Assembly (NCBI GenBank): GCA_007026445.1
Contig: VDMD01000069.1
Coordinates: 62,001 to 126,000, forward strand
DNA: 64,000 nucleotides
Direction: 5' to 3'
DNA from: Schizophyllum amplum
Lineage: Eukaryota > Basidiomycota > Agaricomycetes > Agaricales > Schizophyllaceae
Below are positions 22,416 to 34,909 of this stretch, piece by piece. A program made the position numbers and the translations under genes. The notes under the pieces were generated by a model. The model did not search any database. It worked only from the letters and a program-made list of their open reading frames with translations, and was not told where the DNA came from. Each line of letters opens with the position of its first letter. Position 1 is the stretch's first letter.

Positions 22416-25170
22416 ATGATATTTGTACCTCGACCAGTTGAGGTCTCTCCGCTGAAGACAAAGCTTTCATCCTATCCCAAGGCCGTCATTGCGTCCATGC
22501 AAGCGGCGCACGATCCACTCAAGACACATCCCATCGGATATCATGAACACGCTGACAAGCTCATTGCCGACGAGCTGAAGGATGCTATTGAGCTGAATGT
22601 CGAGGGCCTCAACGAGCTCCTGTTTCCTGACAGTGCTTTCCCGGAGTCCATGCCCCTAGACAAGCTCTTCGACTGCATGAACGAGATGTCGCCAACGCCG
22701 CTGTACGATCCTAAAAAACAGGAGTGGCTGAACGCGCCCCAGTTCTCCGTTGCACATCAAGAGCTTCCGATTGCATTGTTCCTCGACGGTCTGGGTAATC
22801 TCGGTCGCGAAGTCTTCAAGGCCCACAATATACGGATCCCAGAGGTGCGGCGCTGGTCTGCTAACTTCCGCGACACGATCTTTCCTGCGGGTATCCTGCA
22901 TCGAAAGCCGGACATTGTCAATGTCGTCTCGGGCGAGGAGAAATCATGGAACACGTCCGGCGCCGATCTACAACACAAGTCGAATATCTCCAGTGCGGAT
23001 GCCGCGACAACACAGCTTCACGACGGAGGCATGAACAGTCTGACTTCTCAAGATGACCGTGACTATCACGTCGGGATCGCCATAACCGGACAGAAGATGT
23101 TTACCACGTACTACGACCGCTCCGGATGCCTACAATCGGAGGCCATCGACATTCATGCAGAACCACTTCTCTTTCTTCGTGTGGTACTCGGACTCACTCT
23201 GCTGGACAAGCGTTATCTGGGATACGACCCAACCATTCGGGTCGACGAGCATGGCTCGCGCTTCGTCACCGTCGAGAACAAGGAGTACAAAATCATGGAA
23301 AGACTCGACAAACAACCGGGAATTACGGGTCTTGGCACCGTTTGCTGGCTCTGCTGGCCCACTGCTTCGGCTGATCCCGATGTCCGAGTAGTGATCAAGA
23401 GCTCATGGATCGATCGAAGCCGAAAGTACACCGAAGATGTGTACCTCCAGCACGCGCGGGACAACGAAATATCTGGCGTGCCCAAACTTGTTGCCTACGA
23501 GGTCCTGGCGCTTGGCGGGAAACCCATCTCTACCGAGAGTCTTCGTAAACGACTCCCTGGCGCTAAGGAGCTCAGTCCGTACGAAGTTCGAGACCACGCC
23601 CGTCTCGTCGAGGAGGGCCATGGCGTCCCGCTGCATTGCTTCGCCTCCAAGTCAGAACTGCTCTTCGCCATACGAGACGCCGTCGCAAGTAAGTTGAAAT
23701 TTCACATACTCCGGTCACTGTCTGTCAACTGATACATTCACTTCCAGCCCACCAAAATCTACACGACAACGCGAAGATACTCCACTCGGACATCAGTGAC
23801 AAGAATATAGTGCTCAACAGCGCAAATCCCTCTGGCTCCCGCAAGGGCTTGCTCATCGATTTTAACTATGCGCAATTCGTTCGTGACCCACACGATCAGA
23901 CGCAGGTGTCCGCTAAGGGCCATCGAAGCGTGCGTCTTGGTTATATACCCGTTGAAGAAGATATTAATAATCTCCACACAAGTGTCCGACGTTCTTCGTT
24001 GCGTGTGATCTCCTCAACTTCGGCGAGATCTACAAGCCCGCATACTATTACGACCTCGAGTCGTTCGTCTATGTGCTCATCAACATGGGGGTCTGTTACG
24101 CTGGCCCTAATGGCACGCTTCGTGAGGGCTTCTCGCTCCTCGAGTCGGAGCTGGGCTTGTGGATGGACGACAACAAGCGAGTTGCTGGCAGCGTCAAGCA
24201 AGTCACGATGAGCCTTAGGGCGCAGGACGATCCCTTCCGCCGTTTCCTCGAGGAAAATTTCCACCCATACTTCGAGGACATCAAACCCTGCGTACTCGAG
24301 CTTCGGCAACTCGTCATGCGGCAGGATACGCGATGCACGTACAAGGAGTTTATCGAGATTCTGACACGGCACGCCGACGCTCTTCGTCTCACGGAGTTAA
24401 CAGCGCCGCCCGCTCTTGCTCAGGTTCCCGTCTCCACTGACTCCCACTCGGGACAAGTCGCTCAAGTATTGGCCGTCCCTAGTAGTCAACCACCGACCGA
24501 GGTGTCCGACGACGACGAACTCGTGCCTGAAGGCAACACTCAATCACTTCTACGTAATGATGTTAAGACCAGTACCAGTGCCACTTCTGGTACGTTGCCG
24601 CTTTTGTCAACCATTCTTTGCACTGACCATGCCGCACTCGCAGGCGCGCGAAGGGGATCTGCCACCCCTGTAATGGGTCCGCCTCCCACTACGGATACAT
24701 CCCACCAGCCCGCGACTTCCACAGTGAGCGCACCAGCTCGGATAGCACCGGCCCAAGACAAGCGTATCACACGGCTTTCTCTCAAGCGGTCCGCCGCAAG
24801 TGCGTCTGCTCGGCCTTTGGGGGCATCTGAAGTCGCATTTCCGCGGTCTCAAAAACATGCATTGGAGAGTGATCCAGAGCCTGACTACACGGAGAACAAG
24901 TGCTACTGCGGCGAGGTCGCTGAAGAGAACAACGCTGTCGAATGCAAAAGGGGCCACAACTGCACGACACGATACGTGAGCACTTCCGCAAAACTTCTCG
25001 CGCGGTGTTAACTCACATGCTTGTCACTTAGTTTCACTACAAATGTGTCGCGAAAGAGATCCCTGACATGCAGGAAATGACCGCGTGGTGCTGCGCTCAT
25101 TGCAAGAAGGCGCCGAAAAGGCGGAGAGTCAACTCGGTCAGGAAGGACCCGGCAACCAAAAAGGTCTGAT
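22416..25170 (+). CDS. FunK1-type kinase fused to a C-terminal PHD finger, K2
   Basis: Second FunK1 subfamily. N-terminal region: GADLQHKSNISSADAATTQL, QLHDGGMNSLTSQDDRDYHV, TTYYDRSGCLQSEAIDIHAE, VVIKSSWIDRSRKYTEDVYL. After an intron, the catalytic loop HSDISDKNIVL and GLLIDFNYAQF (DFN in place of DFG). A second intron ends AAG before CPTFFVACDLLNFGEIYKPA, then YDLESFVYVLINMGVCYAGP. The tail is Ser/Pro-rich and probably has an intron at about 24594-24648. The end is a PHD finger: CYCGEVAEENNAVECKRGHN, Cys, intron (24975-25031), then FHYKCVAKEIPDMQE and WCCAHCKK, completing C4HC3. It finishes with the basic string PKRRRVNSVRK. A PHD finger normally reads histone H3 tails, so nuclear action is inferred. 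Divergent from K1. Confidence 0.88.
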
Positions 25171-26499
25171 CCGCGGACCGCAGTTTGGTAAGTAACAGGA
25201 CATCCACAACTCCCACACGGACGCGCATACTATGGACGCTACCGTGGTACCACTACGACATTATTGTACTTACCTGTGACTGACTGGCGGGTTCGTGCGC
25301 AGCCATCACTTAGTAGGTTCTGAAGCGGGTACCATCACTCTGTGGTCTCATATTTAATCGCATCATAAGCACTTCTGCCTGATCTAAGCCTCGTCTCAAT
25401 TCTTTATTCACCGACGCGACCAGCTGCTGTGGGCGGCAGTTGAACTTGAGTCTTCACGTGGACCGTGCGACGGTGTCATTCTCACGTCTCCCGGCAGGCC
25501 GAGGTGCGCACTCTTCGGCGTCTCGACTTGAACATCATAGAGGGGGGGCTCTTTCTCGGCCTATGTAAAGCGCTCTCATGAGACAGGTAGTCGTCAGAAA
25601 GTAATGCCGATGCGCGGGCAAAATGTCATGATATGGAGAGCCGGTGCTCGCGATAGGGCGTGAATAATATGGCATTCCTGCCTGAAGGTATCTAGAGTAC
25701 CGTCGCTCGTCAGCTTGCTTCCGTTCCCTACTCCGCACAGGTCGTTCGTCATCCCGCTGATCCTTGGCCTACCTTCCCCTACCCCAAACAGACCGATCCG
25801 GCCCGTTCGCGGCCTCGCCAACGGATTTGTTGCTCACGACCCCGGCTAAGTCATCCGCGACAAACTGCGCCCGGGTGAAGGTGAAGATGAACGCGCCTGC
25901 AGCCGCGGACTGATAGTAGCGGAGCAGCGGAAGGTGTCGCCGCCGGGGCCCAGAGCGAAGTCAGGCATAATAAGCGATATATGTGCCTCCGCACCACAGA
26001 GCTGCGCGGATGGTGAGTGTCAACTCATACGTCTCATGCTACGCCTTAAGCTTCTCTCGGGTGGTAGCTGTCGTGCGTATTCCAAGCCCATCGCGCCATA
26101 CGTCGCCCATCGCATCTGACAGTCTGCGACTTCGCCTGCGACGTGGTTCGCACCTCACTCTGAACCTCGCAGTGGACTATGCGGCGCGTCGAGAAGGAAA
26201 TCGTAGCGTCCGGTCAGTGTGGCGAAGGACGCAGTCAGAGAAACCGCCTCCGGGTTCTACGACACCCGGGGGTCAACGTGTCCATCAAAACACACGAGAA
26301 ATGGCTCACCCACGCAGCCTGTGCGAGAGGTTCCATCGAGTTGCTCCGATCTGCGTTGACTAGCAAGTAGTTAGCGCAGTTCTCGCCATCTTCGAGCGAG
26401 GCAAGCTACGCATAGCGACAGTCCCAATACACAAGTGAAGACCGGAAGGTAGCTTTCCATAGATGGCGACAAGGATCTGTGACGTCCGAAGAGGAAGTG
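25171..26499. other. Intergenic region downstream of K2
   Basis: No intact gene recognised. The first about 400 bp are presumably K2 3' flank. Frames between 25530 and 26370 on both strands have no family signature. A kinase relic begins near 26500, so some of this stretch may be more heavily decayed kinase sequence. Confidence 0.4.
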
Positions 26500-26751
26500 G
26501 GGCGGTGTTCAGCGCAGACGCCCAAGGGGGCGAAGACGCGGCCGGCGTCACAACCTCGGGACCAGGCGGCTGCGGCGTCGTCAAAATACAGCGACGACTC
26601 GGAGCGCACCTTGCTCGCGCATGGGCGCTCTGCAGAGAGGGCGAAGGCTCTCGCGGATACCGAGAGCGTCGCCGTGTCGGAGCGAAGTCCTCATACGGGA
26701 CGCCTGAGTCGCTGCTGGAAGCGGAGGAACGCGCCACACGTCGTCTAGTTC
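26500..26751 (+). pseudogene. Relic of a FunK1 kinase C-terminal tail
   Basis: The frame reads SSKYSDDSERTLLAHGRSAE then a segment with SPHTGRLSRCWKRRNAPHVV before a stop. This aligns with the tail of K6, which has SDSHTSDDSERTLVNSRQAS and REPLTGRLVRSSKRRKVDHV. No catalytic loop or activation segment is found upstream, so only the last roughly 80 codons survive recognisably. The basic KRRK end has decayed to KRRN. Confidence 0.75.
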
Positions 26752-27564
26752 CGTGCATCGCTTTTGTCGATGCCAAGACGATAGCCGGAAGGGGTATCCA
26801 GCGGGTTCGCGACTGAGTCCGCCGCTCAGCGGATGGCTCCAGCACGCCTTCACGAGCACGCCGCTGCCGCCGCCTTCTCGAATGAGGGCTGAGCGGGTGC
26901 GTCCTTGGCTGCGCAGACGAGCGACGTACCCGTTGAGCATGCCGGACACATCCCGCACCGCGCGTCCAAAGGCGATGTAGATTGAAGGGTAGCGCGAGCT
27001 TCCCTCGCAGGATTTGGTTGACGGGATTGAGTTGCTCAAGTATCGTCGCAAACTCGCACCATCCTGAAGGGGGATGTGTGGCCTGCGGATTTGATCTGAT
27101 GTATGATGAGTCTTGTATGCATATCTTGTGATCAACTCTTCTGAAATGGAGGTCTTCAGCAAAGTATCCGCCCGCGTGCCGACGCGGCGCAGTACTAGTA
27201 CTTAAGTAGCCCGGCTTGGAGTCACACGACGCGTAGTGTGACGTTACGCGGCGCGTGGCGTGACGTTCCAAGACGCGTCGCGTGAGATATGTCGAATTCT
27301 CTTTCTCTCCGCTCATCTTGTAAGATCTCCTTGTTCACATCCGAGTGTCCTCGTCAGACCTTGGCCGAGGAATATTACAAGTTAACGCTGAGCCCAATAT
27401 CACGTCGACTGCAACGGTGGCGGCTCTACTACAAATACGATACCACGCTAGGCTGCTGTTGCCACATACTGGAAATAAGCGAAGCACCTAGTCATATCTG
27501 ACAAAGTGTACGGCTCTACATATCATCTCAGTCGCTCACCTATACTCACTCCCTCTACAGAATT
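26752..27564. other. Intergenic region upstream of K3
   Basis: No gene recognised. It holds the K3 promoter, including the ACGCG/GTGACGT repeat cluster at 27215-27290. The start codon of K3 is preceded by CTCTACAG at 27553-27560, a possible 3' splice site of a leader intron. Confidence 0.5.
27215..27290 (+). promoter_or_regulatory. ACGCG / GTGACGT repeat cluster upstream of K3
   Basis: Three imperfect repeats: CACACGACGCGTAGTGTGAC, GTTACGCGGCGCGTGGCGTG and CCAAGACGCGTCGCGTGAG. ACGCGT is the core of MluI-cell-cycle-box-like sites and TGACGT is a CRE-like half site; whether these factors bind is untested. A degraded relative lies at 30268-30312. Confidence 0.5.
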
Positions 27565-29861
27565 ATGCCGCAGTCCAAGCGTTCTCGACGTCGCGCTACA
27601 GCGGCGCAGAGCCACCATAGACGAAGGGCACCCACTGCCTTGTCCACTTCATCGTCTACCAGGCAAGAACTGCAACGCGCTTCACTCGGCTACTCGTATA
27701 TTCCTTTGCCATCTCCAGCGGTCTCTAGTCTCCCGAACCACCTGGTTCTGGCTCAAGATTATGTGGCCGACATAGAGAAAACGTCGCTGACCGTCTGCAT
27801 GATCGCCGACACTCTGTTTGCGGACGAGAAATTCACTCCGTTACCCGGCCAAATTGTGCGCGCCCTCGACAAGATACTCTACGACGTCAAAGCGCGTAGA
27901 TGGCTATGCTACCCCGAGCTTTCCCTTTCCTCAGACGACTTGCAGCGTGAACACGCGATGGCTGCGTTCTTGAACGAGTTCATGCGTCACTGCTGGATTC
28001 TTCAGAACCAGACGGGTGGGGACCAGCGACTGCCCGCTCACGCCCTCCGGTGGTCGGTGACCAGCAGCGTCCGTACGCTGTTGAACGGGGATACGGTAGA
28101 GGCACCGGGGATTGCTCTGGTGGATGCGCGAGTAACCGAAGTGCAGTGGTCCCACGTGTTGTGCGACGTACAGCTCGTATCGCGGGACGATCTCATGCCC
28201 CAGGCTCTACAGCTGCTCACGACCGGCGCCGCCAACGTATTCTCGACGCAAGAGGACCGCATGTACCACGTGGGAATCGCTTTCGCCGGCGATACCTTCC
28301 AGATCGCCATTTTCGATCGCGCTGGGCGCATCGTGACCGGCGCATTCGATGTGCACAGCCATTGTCTCCTTCTGGCTCGCACCTTAATGGGCTTGACGAT
28401 GCTCGACAGCTCGTACTGCGGCAAGGACGCTTCAGTCATGGTGCGAGACGGCCGACGCTTTGTGATCGTCGGCGGCCTGGAGTACGAGATTCTGCAGACC
28501 CTATCTACCAGCAGCAGAATGCGCGGACGCGGCACGGTATGCTGGCGCTGTCGCCGTCGTGATAGCGATATGGATTATGTCATCAAGAACGTATGGGCGG
28601 ACACGCGGCAGCAGCCCAGCGAAGGCGACTTCCTCCGCAAGGCGTCGAACATCGATGGTGTAGCGAACTTGATTGACGAGGAGGTCATCCCGTGGCCCGA
28701 TGGCGAGTACCGGACGACTCTCTGGTTGCGCGATCTTGTGCGGGGTCCTAACCGATACGCCGACGTCAGCCATATCCCACATCTCGAACTACGTCGACTC
28801 GTTCTTGAGCCGTATGGAAGGCCGCTCCAGGAGTTTTCGTCTAAGGACGAGCTTCTGTTTGCTCTTCGAGACGCGATCCATGGTGAGCGAACTTCGCTTG
28901 GTTATTGATTCTGTACTGATTACTCGCAGCTCATGAGTGTCTTTACGAGAACGCAGACGTCCTTCATTGCGATATCAGCGACAACAACATACTGTTACAC
29001 GAGCCAGCGGGGGCGTCGCGCCGTCGGGGCATTCTTATTGATCTGGACTGCGCAGCTGCAGTCGAGCTTCAGGAAGGGTTCAAGGTGGGACCGCTAGGCC
29101 GCAGTGCAGTACGTCGACAATTTCCTATGGTAGCTCAATCTGACTGACAAGTGTATACTTAGGGAACCCTTCCTTTCATGGCTTGCGATATCCTTCGATT
29201 CCGTGCGGCACACGCGCCGTGGCATGACCTAGAGTCATTCCTTTATGTCCTCATCTTCATCTGCGCGAGCTACGCTGGCCCCTCGAACACGCCCCGCAAA
29301 GACTTCGATCTGCGCGCCTCGGCGCTAGGCCCCTGGCTGACCGGAGATGGCCTCACGAAATTCGTGATCATGTGCAGTTATAATGACCAGGAGTTCCGCA
29401 AGTTCCAGGACGAGGTCTTCCACCCGTACTTCGACGATCTGAAGGACTTCGTGGGCGAGCTGCGTACGCTCATTATGCGTACCTGGGACGCGTATCCCAC
29501 TCACCGCGCCGTGCTCGACGTGTTCGATCGACAACTTCGGGCTCGTCAATCTGCAAGCAAGGACGTAGCGGCGACGCATCTGAGGACGGACGGGAGCGCC
29601 TCTCCCGTCGATCACACGCCTCGAGAATTCGGGGCGAAGAGGAAGCGGAGTGACGAGAACGACGATGTTGCAGCCGACTTTCCGCATGGGCAACGCGATA
29701 GCCATACCGTCCATGGCCGAACGCGCGCCGATGCCTCGTCCGATTCTCACACGAGCGATGACTCCGACGGCACCCTGGTCGAAAAGCTCTACTCAACCCA
29801 GGCGGCAAAGGACGACATTGATGTCGAGTGCAAGCGGCGCAAGGTGGTTTATTTTGATTAG
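27565..29861 (+). CDS. FunK1-type protein kinase K3
   Basis: Plain (non-PHD) FunK1 kinase of about 730 residues with the two conserved introns. Starts MPQSKRSRRRATAAQSHHRR, as K6 does (MPQSKPSRRRVAAAKSHPKR), which supports the start. Exon 1 has GIALVDARVTEVQWSHVLCD, GAANVFSTQEDRMYHVGIAF, FDRAGRIVTGAFDVH and DMDYVIKNVWADTRQQPSEG. Exon 2 (from about 28930) has HCDISDNNILLHEPAGASRR and GILIDLDCA. Exon 3 has GTLPFMACDILRFRAAHAPW and HDLESFLYVLIFICASYAGP. The tail carries SDSHTSDDSDGTLVE and ends KRRKVVYFD. It is closest to K6. Unlike most plain kinases here it has no neighbouring PHD-type partner and lacks the common promoter block, using an ACGCG-repeat promoter instead. Confidence 0.92.
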
Positions 29862-30540
29862 CCCTGCCGTGGGCGAGGAGGGGGATGAGGTCGCGCGGTG
29901 CAGCGCGTGAGCTGTAGCTCGATGCATCCACCGACGTAGGCACATCGAGCCAGTACGATCTCCTGCCGTCGCCGCCACAGGCGCTCAGGAAGCCAAAGCA
30001 GCGCAGACGAGTCCGGACTCGCAGAGCATGCCAGCTTGATAGCGCCGCGCGCTCGGGGATCGGAGGCTAATGGGAGGGGAGCTCGCCAGATAGAGTGGCA
30101 CACCCCGGCGGGCCATGGGCGGTGGGGGCGGTTCGAGAGAGGGGCGATTGCTGAGGCGTGCGAACTTGACTTTGCTGTATAGTAACATGTATCTACGTCT
30201 CTCTAAGTAGCAACTCCTTCAAAGCAAAAGTCCTGTTGAGTACCAGAGAATGGTGTGTGCATTGGTTGTGGGTCCTGCGTCACGATCGCGTCGCGTGACG
30301 TCACGCAACGCGACAGATTCTGAATCTGAATCTTTTGTTCCCTCTTGGTCCCCTCCGCTCATCATGTAACATCTCCTCGTCGGTTCTTGAGGCTCGCCTT
30401 GTCGATGCCAGGCATAGGAATACCAACAGACAGCAAAACAACTTCACTAGCAACGCCTTATCGACGGCAACAGACATCGTCCCGAGAGATATCTCACGGC
30501 TCCAGCAATACCGCTTGAAGCACCGCGCCTACTCGCGGCA
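29862..30540. other. Downstream of K3; contains a decayed copy of the K3 promoter
   Basis: No intact gene. At 30268-30312 CACGATCGCGTCGCGTGACG followed by TCACGCAACGCGAC resembles the K3 repeat cluster, and TCCGCTCATCATGTAACATC (about 30354-30373) matches TCCGCTCATCTTGTAAGATC upstream of K3 (about 27307). This looks like a duplicated promoter that no longer drives a kinase. Confidence 0.55.
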
Positions 30541-31200
30541 TATGCATCGTTATCGAGGTTTACGGCCGCTCGGATAAGTCGACGCAGGCGACGGTGTTGA
30601 CAGAGCAGCTCGCGCGGGGAAGGACGTGAAAGTCGAGCTGATGAAGTTTCCTGGTGAGTTTTGGCTGGTATCCGTGCGTGTGGCTGGCGAGGTCTCGACG
30701 AGGAGAGTCTTTTACTTGCGCTGAAGGTTATCTGGTCTCGCTGGGTCGCGCTGGAGCGGACAGACGATGAGATTAGGCTGGGCTGGACGAGGAAGACTGA
30801 GACGGGCTGTTTTGGGCTGGAGATGGCTGCACGTCTCGTTGCCCTCTCCTCGTTCGATCCACTCCCCTCACTCTCCCTGTCTCCCCACGCATATCCGCGA
30901 CTTGTGTCTTCACAATCTGCTCATCCCCTCCTACGTTGTCCAGTACGTCCACGCGCTTTCCCCTCATCCTTCTCGCGCGGGCGCATCTACTCTACTCGCG
31001 CCTCCTTCCTCTCTTACCATCGTGCCCGCTTAGCATCCCTCGCTCATATTCCCTCCCTCCCTCCGCTCAGTCGACCAGACGCTTACCGCTCCTCAGACCG
31101 CACCCACCTCTATCGCGCAAGTGCGCTCCGAGCGAGCATGGAACTCGACAAACACGTCCTGCACCTACTGCACCCGGCGAAGTAACAGGAGCTAGCGTGA
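30541..31200 (+). pseudogene. Thymidylate kinase (dTMP kinase) relic
   Basis: Two pieces match dTMP kinase. The first (30541-30655) reads CIVIEVYGRSDKSTQATVLT then EQLARG, a one-base frameshift, and KDVKVELMKFP, ending at a GTGAGT donor. This is the P-loop end of the enzyme, in which family members have a GxDRxGKST loop; here the loop is damaged (GRSDKST). The second (about 31125-31195) reads ASMELDKHVLHLLHPAK, a stop, then QELA, matching the exon with LDDHxxHLLFSANRWE, followed by another GTGAGT. Exon-intron boundaries survive, so this arose by DNA duplication, not retroposition. The frameshift, the stop and the P-loop damage indicate a pseudogene. Confidence 0.8.
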
Positions 31201-32394
31201 GTTATTGTCCACCTTGGGAGGGCATTGCGGAGCGCCCATCCGAGGGCGGAAGCCGATATAGGGCTTGCATCTTCTATCGCGGCGACATGGTTTTCAAATA
31301 TCCTCTTCGCCTCCTACCTCTCATCATCCTCACTGTCCTCCTCAACCCTCCCCTTTCATGATTGTTGTTCACTCGTATCCAGACTTCTCTTCCGACATGC
31401 TCTTTCCCAACTTTGCTCGATCGTCTTGATGACCCCTTGGTCGCGCCTCATCTCATCTCCCCTGCTCATGCCCTTCATCTACTCGTTATTCCTCGCATGC
31501 TCATGCTCCCGGATGCAGGCGCTGTCGGCGATCGTGCCATGGACGCTGAAGGGCTTGCGCGGTGGACGTAGGATTGATGCCAGTGTCGACATTGCGCGGA
31601 CAGCACGAAGAGCAACTGCGACGACATACATTCCCAATGGCGCCAGGCTCAGATCCACGTGCAATAAGATCAACCTCCTGCACCAGCGTTGTTTATCGAC
31701 GTGACGCGCTCAACGAGGGGAAGAGGCCGTCCACGTCGTCAGGCTCACATGACAGTGTTTATGCTGCTACCTCCATCATGGTCCTCAAACGACAGTATAG
31801 CGCGCCTTTTACATCTCCATGAAAGCAATGAGGGTATGTACGTCAGCTCATCTCCTGCTCACGCGTAGCCTCATTGATTTCTTGGCAGCATGTCTAATCA
31901 CGATTCTGCTCGCCCGTCAGCCTCATGCGGAGGGACGTGCCGATGGGTGCTTTTTGAGACCGGCATATCGCACATGATAACCACGCAGGTCGTCAGAGAT
32001 TAGACGCTGGCGCAGAAGTTCAACATCTCTTGCTGAAGCTTGGCGCCACTGATGGTCTATCGGCGTCACTAACCGGTGCACGCTCGAAGTCGCCTTCACG
32101 AGTGCCCTGATTACAGAATGAGCATGTCGACCGGTCAGTTTGCGCTCGCTTAATAGGTAGGTTAGTAGGTACAGCTTCATCGTATTTCTAACCATAATGA
32201 CATCTACTTTGGGCATACCAACTGGTCCATCTTGCGCAATGACGGGTTGAGCGTGTGAGCCACCAACTTGACGTGCGAGGCACCGACGTGCAACAACTGT
32301 ACACGCTCGTGCAGTCGACTAGTCAAGAACGGCAGTAATTCGATTCTGAACCCAGTAGAGGCTCACGAAAATTATCACAGTTCATGAAAATGGA
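31201..32394. other. Intergenic region, no recognisable gene
   Basis: Frames at 31225-31704 and elsewhere show no family signature. The first part may contain further decayed thymidylate-kinase sequence that I could not align. Nothing else is seen. Confidence 0.35.
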
Positions 32395-32695
32395 AGTGAT
32401 TTGAACTTGCCCATCGACATACATAAGTGGTATATTCACCGATTCAACTCTGTTTCCCGCGGCGCCACGTCCCGCCCTCATCAATCCTTCTCCTCCCCTC
32501 AACGGACGCGCGGTACGGCGCCCGTGTACATGCCTTGCCAGCTCAAGCTGCTTCGCAAGACCCGAACGCGCCCTAGCCTCAGCAGCGACCGTACATAGCA
32601 CGCAAGGTCCGGCGGCATAGAGTACTTGATGGGAAAGTGCTCTTCGTTCCCCTTCGCTCCCCAGACGCCAGGCCTGAGAGCAGAAGACGACAGGC

Positions 32696-34909
32696 CTAAT
32701 CGACATAATCCACCTTCTGCCGCTTGGGCGAGTGCGTTGTTTGCTCCCCAACGGCTTTACGCTTCGGCGACGGCGAGCTCCGAGCAATTACAGGGCACGT
32801 CTCCTTCGTCGCCTGGTAAAGGCGGCGCGGTTCGACAAGAGTGACCTCTGAGTCATCGCTGGCGTGCGACGACGACGTAGACGCTTTCTCGCGCGGCGTG
32901 GGCGGTGGTGGCATGGCGATCCTGTCGTCCTGTGGAAGATCGGCCGCAGATCGCTCGCGCGCGTCTTGTTCCTCGCTGTCGTCGTCCTGGCCAGAGGGGC
33001 AGGAAGCGGCACATTGGCTAGCGGACGGGGCCGGGTGTTCGTCGGATGATTGTCTTCGTCGGATATGGCGGTCGAAGATATCAAGGAAGACGCGATGAGT
33101 TGCAAATTTAGTGCGGGCAATGGCTGTTCGCAAGTCAAGCACTAGCTCCTTGAGGTCATCGAAGTACGGGTGGAAGTTCTGATCCAGGAACTCGCGGAAT
33201 TTATCGTCGTCGTATTGGTACATAACTATCGTCTTGTGGCCCACATTGCCATCGAGCCAAAGTCCTATCTTCAGTGAGCGCACGTCGACGTCGGTCCGTG
33301 GAGTGTTGGACGGTCCGGCGTAGCTCGCGCAGACGAACATGAGCACGTAGAGAATGGACTCCAAGTCGTGCCACAGCGAATGCGCAACGGTGTCTGGAGT
33401 GAGAAGAATAGCGCAGGCGGTAAAAGGCAACGTCCCCTGAGCGCGCACTCGTCAGCCGTAGTACGATCGTCTATGTCATATTAGACTTACCGCCGTACGG
33501 CCCGTGGGTGCTCGCTTATACTCTCCATCTAGCTTGACTACGACGGCGGAGTCCAAATCGATTAACAGCCCACGACGGCGCGACGATCCTGGCACTTCGC
33601 GTAGTAGGATGTTGTTATCACTGATATCGCAGTGGAGGACGTCCTTCTTGTCGTAGAGCTGCTCGTGCGCTACGAGGCGAGTCAGCGCCATCATCGTGAC
33701 TTATGACTCAATGAACGCACCTTCGACAGCGTCCCGGAGAGCGAGTAGGAGCTCGTCCTTAGTAGCGAACTCCTCGAGCGGCTGCCCATACTGGTCGAAC
33801 ACGAGACGGCGAAGCTCCAGATGAGGAACATCGCTGAGGACATCCGCACGGTCAGGGCCTTGCACTAGGTCGCGCAGCCAGGCTGTCGTCCGATGCTCGT
33901 TGTGGGGCCACGGAACAGGCTCATCGCAAACGAGGTTCGCTATACCGTCGATCGAGGATGCCATTCGGAGGAAGTCGCCCTCGGTAGGGTGTTGTCGTTT
34001 ATCTGCCCAGATGTTCTTGATAACGTAGTCTTTGTCGCTGTCCGAGCGGCGACAGCGCCAGCATACTGTGCCCCGTCCGCATATCTCCCTTGTGATGGAC
34101 AGAGTCTCAACAATTCTGTACTCCAGACCACCGACGGTCACAAAGAACTGGCCGCCGCGCGACGCGAGCGAGGTGTCCTTGCCGCAGTACGACGCGTCGA
34201 GCATCGTGAGACCCATCAAAACCTTCGTAAAGAGAACGCAGCTGAGATTGACGTCGCGTATACCGGACAGGACACGTCCCGCTCGATCGAAGTAGGCAAC
34301 CTGGAAATAGTCGCCCGCCAGAGCGATACCGATATGGAAGAAGCGATCTCCTTGCGATGCAAATACATTCGCAGCTCCGCAGGTGAGACGGCGCAATGCC
34401 TCCGGCATTTGCTCGATACTGGCGACGATCTGTATGTCGCAGAGGATGTCGGCCCATTGCACCGAGTTCAACCCGGCGTATACGAGCGCGATGCCGGGCA
34501 CCTGTGCAGACTCTCCATTCAGGAGATTTCGAGTACTGCTGGTCACAATCCATTGGCGGGCGAAATCCGGAAGTTGTTTCTTGAGCGCCGCGTACACACG
34601 CCAGGAGGATCGAGTGAGCTCGTTGAGAAATGCGGCCGTTGCGTCCTCCGCCTGGGTGGAAGGATCTGGCGGGGGATAGTCTCGCCATCTCCGTGCTTGC
34701 ATGTCGAAGAGGTTCTTTTGCATAGCGTTCACCACGGTGTTTGGGCGGGCGGCAAACATGTCCTCGGGATATAGTTCGTGAAGGAAGTCGACAACTTCAA
34801 CAGAAGCGCCCTCCGTCTCAAAGATGCAGTAGTCATCTACGCTGAGGGTGTCGGGAAGAGCCTGGACACCAAGATTTGCCAGAGGCGCGCGAGGATAGGG
34901 AACGGGCAT
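32696..34909 (-). CDS. FunK1-type protein kinase K4
   Basis: Near-identical paralog of K1. Exon 1 includes GIALVYAGLNSVQWADILCD, GAANVFASQGDRFFHIGIAL, YFDRAGRVLSGIRDVNLSC and DKDYVIKNIWADKRQHPTEG. Exon 2 includes AHEQLYDKKDVLHCDISDNN and GLLIDLDSAVVVK. Exon 3 includes GTLPFTACAILLTPDTVAHS, WHDLESILYVLMFVCASYAG, the tail motif SDDSEVTLVEP and the basic end SPKRQKVDYVD. The frame stays open 5' to 35248, but that extension runs through the promoter block shared with K1 (where the match is non-coding). I therefore start at MPVPYPRAPLANLG (34909), which matches IPVPYPHAPLARLD in K1. About 700 residues. All catalytic motifs are intact. Confidence 0.9.

Noticed and set aside
26360..27316. 318-codon - strand frame between K2 and K3
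   Set aside because: Composition is Arg/Ser/Pro-rich without motifs, and it is antisense to the recognisable kinase tail relic.
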